This document shows, piece by piece, positions 57,512 through 64,000 of a DNA stretch of 64,000 nucleotides. Under the pieces are notes generated by a model. That model worked only from the letters and a program-made list of their open reading frames with translations. It was not told the DNA's origin and ran no database searches. The first letter of the stretch is position 1, and every line of letters starts with the position of its first letter. The position numbers and the translations under genes are program-made. The stretch comes from JAICND01 sp040905905 (GTDB taxonomy: Bacteria; Actinomycetota; Acidimicrobiia; Spongiisociales; ZC4RG35): contig JBBDQN010000051.1 in assembly GCA_040905905.1 (NCBI GenBank), forward strand, positions 124,001 to 188,000, written 5' to 3'.

Positions 57512-58956
57512 CGGGGCGGTCTCAGCCAGGAAACTTCCGCGCACAGAGACTCGACCGCTTCGATGTCGCGCGGGACTCGCATCGAGAGGTTGTCGTGCCC
57601 GTCGGCGGTGATGAGGATGTCGTCTTCGATGCGGACGCCAATGCCGCGGAATTCGGCGGGAATCGGGTGTCGAACTTTGGGAGCCTCGTTCTTCAACTCC
57701 TCAAGTTCCTTTTTGGCAGCAGCGCCGTCGATCAGGGTGCGCTCGGTCCAGCTATCGAAGTCGTACTCGAGCAGGGGGACCTCGAACTCCTCACGGTTGT
57801 CGATGTAGAGACCCGGTTCGACCGTAAAAGCCATGGCTGCTTCGAGGGGCCTGGGTTTTCCTTCCACCCGGTAGCTCCCGGCGTCGTGCACGTCCATGCC
57901 AAGCCAATGGCCGGTCCCGTGCATAAAGAACTCGCGGTAGTGATGCATGCTCAGTGAGTCTTCCACCCCGCGCGGCAACAGCCTCAGTTCCGTCAAACCT
58001 TCGGTGAGAGTGCGTTTGGAGGTCTCGTGGATGCCGCGCATAGTCGAGCCAGGGCGACAAGCCGCGATCGCTGCGTGCTGGGCGGCGAGAACTACCTCGT
58101 AAACGGCGCGCTGGGCCGGGCTGAAGCTGCCCGAGGCCGGGTAGGTGCGGGTGATGTCGGACGAGAAATAGTCCACCTCGCAAGCGGCGTCGATCAGGAC
58201 CAGGTCGCCTTCGTCGATGACGCGATCGTTTTCGACGTAGTGGAGGATGCAGGCGTTGGCTCCAGAGGCCACGATGGAGGGGTAGCCGTTTCGACGGGAG
58301 CCGCCCTCCCGCCAGACGTACTCCATCGCCGCCTGGACCTGATATTCGTAAAGACCGGGTCGGGTGTAGCGCATGGCCTCCCGGTGACCTTCGGCCGACA
58401 ATTCACACGCGACCCGCAGGCTGTCGATCTCCTCGGGCCGCTTGCGCAACCGCAGGTCGGAGAAGATGGGGGAAATGTCGCTGATAGACCTGGGTAGTGC
58501 CTTGCCGGTTCGCTGATGAAAGGCGCGGGCTTTGGCGACCAGGCCGGTGATGCGGGAATCGTGGTTCGGGTTGCCCACCTGGTAATGGATGGTCTCACGG
58601 CCGAGCAGAAGCCGCGGCAGGGTCACATCGAGCTCCCCGATCTCGTAGGCAGCATCGGCCTGAAATCTCTCCCTGGCCCCCTCGACCCCGGCTCGCAACC
58701 CGTTCCAGATCTCCATTTCCCGATCGCGGGGACGGACAAAAAGGTGGTAGTCACCGTCGGGGTGGCCAGGAACGAGAACGGCCACGGATTCAGGCTCGGC
58801 AAACCCGGTCAGGTAGAAGAAGTTGGAGTCCTGACGGAATTCATGGCTGACGTCGTCGTTGCGAATGGTTTCTCCGAACGCCGGGACAAAGGCCGCCCCG
58901 TGCGAGCCGACCGCTTTGGAGACATCGAGACGATGCTGGCGGAACCGGTCAGGCAT
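57508..58956 (-). CDS. pepP: Xaa-Pro aminopeptidase (M24B)
   Basis: 482 residues. N-terminal domain with FRQDSNFFYLTGF, then the pita-bread domain: LVLIDAACEVDYFSSDITRTYP, HGTGHWLGMDVHDAG, FTVEPGLYI and GIGVRIEDDILIT supply the five metal ligands (Asp, Asp, His, Glu, Glu). Removes N-terminal residues preceding proline. TAGGGT 6 nt before the ATG. Confidence 0.94.
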   Translation of the reverse strand: MPDRFRQHRLDVSKAVGSHGAAFVPAFGETIRNDDVSHEFRQDSNFFYLTGFAEPESVAVLVPGHPDGDYHLFVRPRDREMEIWNGLRAGVEGARERFQADAAYEIGELDVTLPRLLLGRETIHYQVGNPNHDSRITGLVAKARAFHQRTGKALPRSISDISPIFSDLRLRKRPEEIDSLRVACELSAEGHREAMRYTRPGLYEYQVQAAMEYVWREGGSRRNGYPSIVASGANACILHYVENDRVIDEGDLVLIDAACEVDYFSSDITRTYPASGSFSPAQRAVYEVVLAAQHAAIAACRPGSTMRGIHETSKRTLTEGLTELRLLPRGVEDSLSMHHYREFFMHGTGHWLGMDVHDAGSYRVEGKPRPLEAAMAFTVEPGLYIDNREEFEVPLLEYDFDSWTERTLIDGAAAKKELEELKNEAPKVRHPIPAEFRGIGVRIEDDILITADGHDNLSMRVPRDIEAVESLCAEVSWLRPPR

Positions 58957-58962
58957 CTTCCG

Positions 58963-58968
58963 ACCCTA
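58963..58968 (-). promoter_or_regulatory. -10 box of pepP
   Basis: TAGGGT on the minus strand ends 6 nt before the ATG at 58956. Confidence 0.4.
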
Positions 58969-58975
58969 GTGGCGC

Positions 58976-59890
58976 TCAGGTCGAGTCGAGCAAGCTCAGG
59001 TCGACCGTGAGGGGCAGATGGTCCGAGCCGAGTCCCGGGCCCAACCGGCGATCGACCACGGCCAGGTCGACCGAATGAAGCAGGTGGTCGATCGACACTT
59101 GCAGAAGCGGGTTGGCATCCGCCGGATAGGACAACTCGAGGCCGAATCCGGCCTGGCTGTTGCGAAGACCCGTTTCCATGCGAAGCCGACGAAACGAATA
59201 AGACCAGGGGCTGGCGTTGAAGTCGCCCACGATGATCTTCGGACCGGGTCGGGACGCTGCCCAGAGACTGGCAAACTCGAACTGGTACCGACGGCGCTCG
59301 GTCTGGTCATCGGGAAAAGGGGCCAGCGGATGGATTCCGAGGATCGCGACCCCGGACGGCAGCACCATCTCGATTGCCCGGGCGTCTGACACATCAAATC
59401 CGAACGACTCAACCTCTGATCCCGTAGGGGCCAGCACGAGAGTGCCGAATATCAAACCTTCGTTGCGGCCACGGGTGATCTCGTACCCCAATTGCGACTC
59501 GGCCAACGCTTCCTCCCAGGGTCGGCTGGCCTCCTGCAGGAGCACGACATCCGGACGTTCGGCAGCAATGAAGCCGATCACATCATCGAATTGAGCGTTG
59601 TCGGAGAGAAGGTTGAAGGACATAACCCTGAGGTCGAAGGTCTCCGGTCGCGAAGCCGGGCCTACAAACAGCGGCAACACCGCAGCGGCGTTGATGGCGC
59701 CCACAAGAGCGATTGTCATAGCGGTGCGAGGCCAACGGCCCAGAGCCAACACCACCGCGGCACCAACCAGGACCACGGTCATGTGGGCGCGAAAGTTGGC
59801 GGCCAGGTCGAACACCCACCAGTAGCGACCGAAAAACGCGCCAACGCTGATCCCGGCGATGAGAGCTGCCAAAGCAGCAACGAGCGGCAC
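58976..59890 (-). CDS. Membrane-anchored endonuclease/exonuclease/phosphatase-family protein
   Basis: 304 residues from GTG at 59890, chosen because TACGCT (59902-59897) lies 6 nt upstream. Three N-terminal membrane helices (about 2-85) are followed by the EEP fold: RVMSFNLL, DVVLLQEA, IIVGDFNASPWS and LGSDHLPLTVDL. Catalytic Glu, Asn, Asp and His are all visible. Acts outside the membrane, on nucleic acid or phosphoesters; substrate unknown. Confidence 0.85.
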   Translation of the reverse strand: MPLVAALAALIAGISVGAFFGRYWWVFDLAANFRAHMTVVLVGAAVVLALGRWPRTAMTIALVGAINAAAVLPLFVGPASRPETFDLRVMSFNLLSDNAQFDDVIGFIAAERPDVVLLQEASRPWEEALAESQLGYEITRGRNEGLIFGTLVLAPTGSEVESFGFDVSDARAIEMVLPSGVAILGIHPLAPFPDDQTERRRYQFEFASLWAASRPGPKIIVGDFNASPWSYSFRRLRMETGLRNSQAGFGLELSYPADANPLLQVSIDHLLHSVDLAVVDRRLGPGLGSDHLPLTVDLSLLDST

Positions 59891-59913
59891 GCGAGGAGCG
59901 TAGGGAGTTGGCT

Positions 59914-60219
59914 TCAGAACAGGAGACGCGCCAGCCAATAAGCAGCGGCTCCAGCGAGGACGGTTGCCAGCAGCGATCGTTTGAACAAGAAAGCGCCGAC
60001 GACACCCCCGGCCCCGGCCATCAATGCTGGCGTCACTTCTAGCTCGCCATCAGGTGCGGCCAGGCCAACCACCGCCAGCACCACAAATAGAGCGACGGGG
60101 AACACCTCGAGAAACGAGCTGTTCTTGACCTTCGCCGACGTCACCGGTCGCAACATGAACGACAATCTTGATGCAAACGTTATGACGGTCATTGCGACGA
60201 TAAGAGCGAATGTGCTCAT
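59914..60219 (-). CDS. azlD: AzlD-family branched-chain amino acid exporter subunit
   Basis: 101 residues with three to four membrane helices; TVITFASRLSFML and the small-subunit size match AzlD. Works with AzlC, just upstream with an ATGA overlap, to export leucine, isoleucine or valine analogues. Confidence 0.87.
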   Translation of the reverse strand: MSTFALIVAMTVITFASRLSFMLRPVTSAKVKNSSFLEVFPVALFVVLAVVGLAAPDGELEVTPALMAGAGGVVGAFLFKRSLLATVLAGAAAYWLARLLF

Positions 60220-60890
60220 CGCACCCGGCTCCCGATAATCGCCGCGGCGATGGCTGCCCCCGACACCTGCCAGGCGGGGGGGAGGACGACGATCGCGACC
60301 AGGGCAGCGATCACCGCCAGGACGGCAGTGGCCCATTGGCTCCGCGTGCGCAAGACAGAAACCGCCAGCCCCAGAAACACGAGCGGAAAGACAATGCCAA
60401 GCCCGAGCAGATCCGAATCGAGACGTCCGCCCAGCAAAGCGCCCACGACGGTGGTCGTCAACCACGTCGAGTACAGAACCAGATCAGAGGCGGTCTTGAA
60501 GGCCACCAGATCCGGTTCACCGCGATTAGCGGCGACCACAGTCAGGCCAAACGACTCATCGACGAGAACCCAGGCAAGATGCAGCCGACGTCGAAGTGGA
60601 GCATCACCCAACATCTCCGAGAGCGTGGCCGACATCGGGAGATGGCGGAGTGCCAGCCCGGTAGTGGCCAGGAGCACCGGCCCCGTGCCAGATGCCAGCA
60701 AGGCCACCATCGTCATCTGGGCGGATCCGGAGACGACCAACAACGAACAGAGGACTGCCAAGAACGGGGAGAGACCGGCCTGAACGGCCAGGGCCCCAAA
60801 GACGATCCCGAACAATCCGATGGGTGGTGCCAGCGGAAGGGTGTCTCTGAGGCCCCGGCGAAACGAAGCTGAGGTTGTTGTGGCGATCAC
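60216..60890 (-). CDS. azlC: AzlC-family branched-chain amino acid exporter subunit
   Basis: 224 residues, about seven membrane helices, with FRRGLRDTLPLAPPIGLFGIVFGALAVQAGL, VVSGSAQMTMVALL, RHLPMSATLSEML and VDESFGLTV, all typical of AzlC. GTG start at 60890 overlaps the stop of the 29-codon ORF as GTGA, so translation is coupled to that ORF. Probably controlled by the dyad block at 61010-61069. Confidence 0.9.
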   Translation of the reverse strand: MIATTTSASFRRGLRDTLPLAPPIGLFGIVFGALAVQAGLSPFLAVLCSLLVVSGSAQMTMVALLASGTGPVLLATTGLALRHLPMSATLSEMLGDAPLRRRLHLAWVLVDESFGLTVVAANRGEPDLVAFKTASDLVLYSTWLTTTVVGALLGGRLDSDLLGLGIVFPLVFLGLAVSVLRTRSQWATAVLAVIAALVAIVVLPPAWQVSGAAIAAAIIGSRVR

Positions 60891-60976
60891 GCCTCCTGAC
60901 GCACATCGCTCTCTTTCAGATCGGCTGTTGCACTGGCCTTGACGGCCTGGGCAAACAGGAAAAATAGGGCTCGCAT
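60887..60976 (-). CDS. 29-codon upstream ORF coupled to azlC
   Basis: Starts ATG at 60976 behind a strong GGGAGGTGA Shine-Dalgarno sequence and ends with a TGA that overlaps the azlC GTG as GTGA. The peptide begins MRALFFLFAQAVKASA: a short hydrophobic stretch, then charged residues. It could be a real small membrane peptide or a translational leader. It contains no run of Leu, Ile or Val codons, so classic branched-chain attenuation is not supported. Confidence 0.65.
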   Translation of the reverse strand: MRALFFLFAQAVKASATADLKESDVRQEA

Positions 60977-61009
60977 GCTGTCACCTCCCTTCGAAGTTGC
61001 TGTCTGAGC

Positions 61010-61069
61010 GTAAGGTCTATAAGCCTTATAGCTACTTACACCCTACAGGAGGTGGCTGTAAGACGTCAA
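61010..61069. promoter_or_regulatory. Operator/promoter block copy 1 (azlCD side)
   Basis: Half-sites GTAAG (61010-61014), CTTAC (61035-61039) and GTAAG (61058-61062), plus the palindrome CTATAAG-C-CTTATAG (61017-61031). The minus strand shows -35 TTGACG (61069-61064), an 18-nt spacer and -10 TAGGGT (61045-61040) pointing to the azl operon. It shares GTAAGGT-N10-TATARCTACTTACA and the TTGACG-half-site unit with the block at 61691-61748. Its right part lies in the last codons of the cyclase gene. Confidence 0.7.
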
Positions 61070-61642
61070 CTCCGTATCCGTCATTACAGGATCGGCGCGA
61101 AGTCCGGGGAAGTCAACCCGCAGGCCCGGTACTTCGAGCTGAAGAAGTCGTTCGGGACGGGTCAGTCCCTTCAATAGATAGGTGCCCAGTGCGCGGGTCT
61201 GCCACTGGCGACACAGCAACACATCGGTGAGCTGTCCCTCGATGGCCGACGACAAAACGATCTGACCACCATGGCCGGCATCGGAGATCCTGGCTGCCCG
61301 GTGAACCTCACGTCCAACGTAGCTGCCCGAAGTTGCCACAGCCTGGCCTATATGGAGACCGATTCGGGCTTTGAGCTGAATCCCGTGTGCCACAGGGTCT
61401 TTTCCCAGACGGCGTTGAATGTCGACAGCCGCCTCTAGCGCCCCGGCGGGATCTACAAAGGCGGCGAAGACCCCATCACCGTCGGTTTCGACTATCGACC
61501 CCTGACGCGCTTCGGCCGCCACCTTGACCAGCCCATAGAAGTCATCGAGCACCTCGACAAAGTCGCCGTCAATTCTCTCCACAAGTTGGGTGGAGCCTTC
61601 GATGTCGACGAACATGAATGTCACGGTGCCGGTTGTGCACAT
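61043..61642 (-). CDS. Stand-alone class III nucleotide cyclase domain protein
   Basis: 199 residues, essentially one cyclase domain. VTFMFVDIEGSTQL and ETDGDGVFAAF provide the two metal Asp residues; REVHRAARISDAGHGGQIVLS is the C-terminal half. No membrane or sensor region is visible. The Lys/Asp substrate-selecting positions were not resolved, so cAMP or cGMP synthesis is inference; many short members of this family are degenerate. Flanked on both sides by copies of the GTAAG operator block. Confidence 0.85.
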   Translation of the reverse strand: MCTTGTVTFMFVDIEGSTQLVERIDGDFVEVLDDFYGLVKVAAEARQGSIVETDGDGVFAAFVDPAGALEAAVDIQRRLGKDPVAHGIQLKARIGLHIGQAVATSGSYVGREVHRAARISDAGHGGQIVLSSAIEGQLTDVLLCRQWQTRALGTYLLKGLTRPERLLQLEVPGLRVDFPGLRADPVMTDTELTSYSHLL

Positions 61643-61684
61643 TTCTCGTCTCGTTTCTCTTGGCTGCCTTGGGAATATCGGGTA

Positions 61685-61748
61685 TTGACCGTAAGGTTCA
61701 TTGGGTGTATAACTACTTACAGATTACCACTGGCTAGTAAGGCGTCAA
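61685..61748. promoter_or_regulatory. Operator/promoter block copy 2 (CGNR regulator and cyclase side)
   Basis: Half-sites GTAAG (61691-61695), CTTAC (61716-61720) and GTAAG (61737-61741). Plus strand: -35 TTGACC (61685-61690), exactly 17 nt, -10 TATAAC (61708-61713), reading to the CGNR gene at 61749. Minus strand: -35 TTGACG (61748-61743), 16 nt, -10 TAATCT (61726-61721), reading to the cyclase. A half-site abuts both -35 elements, so a bound repressor would block both promoters. Confidence 0.72.
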
Positions 61749-62291
61749 ATGAATTTTTCTCATTACACAGATCTTCCACTCCAACTGGCCGAGGACCTCG
61801 CCAACAGTCTCGATGTGATGGATGGGAAAGAATCGCTTGACCTGGATCAACTCGAGGAGTTCCTCGACCGACCGGAGATGTGCGACTCCCCGCGTGGGGT
61901 CGAAGCCGACCTCGTACCGATGCGCCATCTTCGCCAAAAGATCCGAGAGGTTTTCGAGTCCACCACCGCGAACCAGGCGGCACAACGGATCAATCGCATC
62001 CTCGAGCAGGCTCAGGCGATTCCTTATGTAGGGGTTCATGGACCCGGACCACACATGCACGTGGCCCCTCGACGCAACGATGTGGCCGGGTGGTTTGGGG
62101 CCATCCTGGGAATGGGTTTGGCCGAGTTGGTCGTCCGACATGGTGTCGACCGATTCGGGATCTGCTCGGCGGACGATTGCCGAGATGTCTTCATCGACAC
62201 CAGCCGCAATCACTCTCGCAAACACTGCTCCGATCGATGCACCAACCGCGAGGGCGTACGATCCTTCCGGAAACGGGCGGCTCGAGTTTGA
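61749..62291 (+). CDS. CGNR zinc-finger (ABATE) transcriptional regulator
   Basis: 180 residues. N-terminal ABATE-type helical ligand-binding region (DLPLQLAEDLANSLDV, RHLRQKIREVFES) and a C-terminal CGNR zinc finger: CSADDC, then SRKHCSDRCTNREGVRSFRKR, with four Cys and a basic DNA-contact helix. The CGNR residues here read CTNR. AAGG lies 7 nt before the ATG. It sits under a promoter covered by the GTAAG dyads, so autoregulation is likely. Confidence 0.88.
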   Translation: MNFSHYTDLPLQLAEDLANSLDVMDGKESLDLDQLEEFLDRPEMCDSPRGVEADLVPMRHLRQKIREVFESTTANQAAQRINRILEQAQAIPYVGVHGPGPHMHVAPRRNDVAGWFGAILGMGLAELVVRHGVDRFGICSADDCRDVFIDTSRNHSRKHCSDRCTNREGVRSFRKRAARV

Positions 62292-62301
62292 GGTTTTCCC
62301 C

Positions 62302-63651
62302 CTAGAGAACTTCCAGCCTGATCTTCGCGATCTGGGCCATAACCGATTCCGCGGTTCCTGCCCCGGGAGTCTTCCGGCGGGCCAGTGATGTCGCGGGGTC
62401 GAGCCTTTCGACATCAGCCTCGACGAACATCGGATCTGCCTTTGCCAGATCTTCGGCGGTTGCATCGAACGGGAACTTCCCAGCGAGGGTGAGCGCCGAA
62501 ACGAGGCGACCAACTGCTTGGTGGGCCTGGCGGAACGGCACTCCTCGCTCGACCAGCGCTTCGGCGAGATCGAGCGTTGCAGTCCAGGGACCCGGTGCAG
62601 GCGGATGAAACTCGGCGCCAGCTAGCAATCCTCCCAGGGCCCCGAGAGCCCCGGCGAGGGCGTCGTCGGCGCGGAACAAAGGCGGTTTGTCCTCTTGCAA
62701 GTCCCGGTTATAGGCCAGCGGTAAACCTTTCTGGAGGACGAGCAGGGTGGTGAGGTCGCCAATTGCGGCCGCCGTCCTTCCCCGCACCAGTTCGGCGATG
62801 TCCGGATTCTTCTTGTGAGGGAGGGCCGAAGACCCGGTGGCGAGCGAATCCGAGAACGTCACCCACCCAAACTCGCTGCTCGACCAGAGCACCAACTCCT
62901 CCGCCAACCGGGAGAGATGGACCATGGCCTGGGTGACATCAAAAACGAACTCGGCGACGAGGTCGCGAGATCCGACCGCATCCAACGAGTTGTCGAAGCT
63001 CTTCTCAAACCCGAGGTCGAAAGCGGTCTTCAGCGGGTCGAGAGGGAGACTCGATCCGGCCGAGGCGCCGGCTCCCAGCGGCGATGTGAGACGGGCAATC
63101 AAATCGCGGAGCCGATCCCGGTCCCGCAAGGCCATCCATGCATAGGCCAGAAGGTGATGTCCTAGCGATGTGACCTGGGCCTGCTGCAGGTGGGTGTAGC
63201 TCGGTATCAACGTCTCGCCATGTCGTTCGGCCACGTCAGCCAGTGATATCGCAAACCGGGCTAAGTCGGCGGCGCGCTCCTGCGCTGATCTTCGTAAATA
63301 GAGTCGAAGATCAAGCGCAATCTGATCGTTGCGTGACCTCCCGGTGTGGAGCTTGTCACCGATGCCGCCGACAAGTTCCACCAGCCGGCGCTCCACTGCG
63401 CTGTGAACGTCTTCATCACCTTCGGCAAACACGAACGAGCCGTCGCGAGCATCCGCTTTGATCTGGCGGAGCCCACGCTCGATCGCCTTGTGTTCGTCAT
63501 CTGTCAACAGGCCTCCCCGGTGCAGCATGTCCACATGGGCCAGAGACCCCTCGACGTCGACATCCAGGAGCCGGCGATCCGCGTGATCGACCGTATAGCT
63601 CCACAGCAAATCCGACGGCTGCTCGGAAAATCGCCCACCCCAGAGAGTCAT
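62302..63651 (-). CDS. argH: Argininosuccinate lyase
   Basis: 449 residues. LWGGRFSEQPSDLLWSYTVD start, EDVHSAVERRLVE, KLHTGRSRNDQIALD, TPSYTHLQ-type SYTHLQQAQ and the GSSALPHKKNPD signature loop with the catalytic Ser. Last step of arginine synthesis. The ATG overlaps the argG stop by 4 nt. Confidence 0.95.
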   Translation of the reverse strand: MTLWGGRFSEQPSDLLWSYTVDHADRRLLDVDVEGSLAHVDMLHRGGLLTDDEHKAIERGLRQIKADARDGSFVFAEGDEDVHSAVERRLVELVGGIGDKLHTGRSRNDQIALDLRLYLRRSAQERAADLARFAISLADVAERHGETLIPSYTHLQQAQVTSLGHHLLAYAWMALRDRDRLRDLIARLTSPLGAGASAGSSLPLDPLKTAFDLGFEKSFDNSLDAVGSRDLVAEFVFDVTQAMVHLSRLAEELVLWSSSEFGWVTFSDSLATGSSALPHKKNPDIAELVRGRTAAAIGDLTTLLVLQKGLPLAYNRDLQEDKPPLFRADDALAGALGALGGLLAGAEFHPPAPGPWTATLDLAEALVERGVPFRQAHQAVGRLVSALTLAGKFPFDATAEDLAKADPMFVEADVERLDPATSLARRKTPGAGTAESVMAQIAKIRLEVL

Positions 63652-64000
63652 TCACCCTCCCCGAGGCGCTCCTCGCCAAGACGGCGCAACCGCAGGGCGT
63701 TGAGCCGAATAAACCCGGCGGCGTCGGCCTGGTCGTAGACATCGTCTTCCTCGAAAGTGGCGGTTGCCTGGTCGTAGAGGTCGTACTTTTCCGACCTCCT
63801 CCCTTCGATGGCCACAGATCCCTTGAACAACCGGACCCGCGCCTCACCGTTGACCCGTCGCTGCACCTCGTCCATGAAAGCCTGCAGCGCCCGGCGTTCG
63901 GGCGAGAACCAGAATCCGTTGTACACCATCTCGGCATAACGCGGCACCAGCTCGTCGCGGAGATGGGCGACCTCACGATCGAGGGTGATTGACTCAACTG
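63648..64000 (-). CDS. argG: Argininosuccinate synthase, C-terminal part (5' end outside window)
   Basis: About 116 C-terminal residues are visible: VESITLDREVAHLRDEL, PRYAEMVYNGFWFSPERRALQAF, VNGEARVRLFKGSVAIEGRRS and LYDQATATFEEDDVYDQADAAGFIRLNALRLR, all typical of the ArgG C-terminus. Upstream gene of an argGH operon that enters from the right edge. Confidence 0.95.
   Translation of the reverse strand, partial: VESITLDREVAHLRDELVPRYAEMVYNGFWFSPERRALQAFMDEVQRRVNGEARVRLFKGSVAIEGRRSEKYDLYDQATATFEEDDVYDQADAAGFIRLNALRLRRLGEERLGEGE

Noticed and set aside
61010..61748. 60-bp direct repeats around the cyclase considered as ends of an insertion element
   Set aside because: No transposase or integrase lies between them, the copies are imperfect, and their shared positions coincide with promoter elements, which fits an operator duplication better.

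Overview
The window is a high-GC bacterial chromosome segment, most likely from an actinobacterium and possibly an Acidimicrobiia-like lineage. The lineage is inferred from an actinobacterial-type 29-residue ribosomal protein bS22, an F420-type flavin/deazaflavin enzyme pair, a mycobacterial-type dCTP deaminase, an Rv1086-like short Z-isoprenyl synthase and heavy use of leaderless transcription. A run of ten N (47563-47572) shows that this is a scaffolded draft assembly. Genes are densely packed with many ATGA/TGATG overlaps. I see no phage, insertion sequence or CRISPR array.

Layout. 1-5150: 3' part of a zinc-ribbon/cyclase/ATPase regulator, DUF72, membrane proteins, a sulfite-oxidase-family molybdoenzyme and an EVE protein. 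5143-10747 (minus strand): a prenyltransferase-like toroid protein; a secreted repeat protein, ECF sigma factor and DUF5667-type membrane protein; a small CHAT/caspase-like protein; a beta-propeller; and a GcvT/DmdA-family enzyme. 10836-21010: a wHTH protein, DDN-type oxidoreductase, RtcB, an O-methyltransferase, a frameshifted RibD-like reductase, a histidine kinase, a thioesterase, a nitrilase, secreted proteins and a thiolase. 21101-25822: acetyl-CoA synthetase, then a four-gene two-component operon ending in an ASCH-wHTH protein. 25838-32539: LLM oxidoreductase, Lnt-like protein, inositol phosphatase, amidohydrolase and M3 oligopeptidase.

32540-38563: a long structured leader before a 64-aa zinc-binding protein, a CsoR-CopZ-CopA copper operon, an APH-family kinase, PAC2 and bS22. 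38639-45839: homoserine kinase, PhzF, tRNA-Gly, Dcd, a huge surface metalloprotease and DnaB. 46005-47544: the rpsF-ssb-rpsR-rplI operon. 47701-55004: DUF192, PanB, an ECF sigma with a membrane propeller partner, Nfo, PyrE, a histidine phosphatase and a Z-prenyl synthase. 55036-60219: AtuA-like, hemolysin III, PepP, an EEP nuclease-fold protein and AzlD. 60216-64000: AzlC with a 29-codon coupled upstream ORF, a stand-alone cyclase, a CGNR regulator, ArgH and ArgG.

Two signals stand out. (1) A roughly 60-bp regulatory block with GTAAG/CTTAC half-sites occurs twice, at 61010-61069 and 61691-61748. The copies flank the cyclase gene and overlap promoters reading into the azlCD operon, the cyclase and the CGNR regulator, which suggests a small undescribed regulon. 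(2) A promoter at the end of the oligopeptidase gene drives a roughly 200-nt leader with a long-range helix closing a multi-hairpin domain, ahead of a 64-aa zinc-finger-like protein; this is a candidate structured cis-regulatory RNA.

Two genes (the ECF sigma at 7241 and copA at 33622) have no ATG, GTG or TTG that preserves their domains, and both have CTG placed appropriately. About 22 genes have a TANNNT box 6-9 nt before the start codon, so leaderless mRNAs appear to be the default here. All functional assignments come from reading motifs, without database searches.
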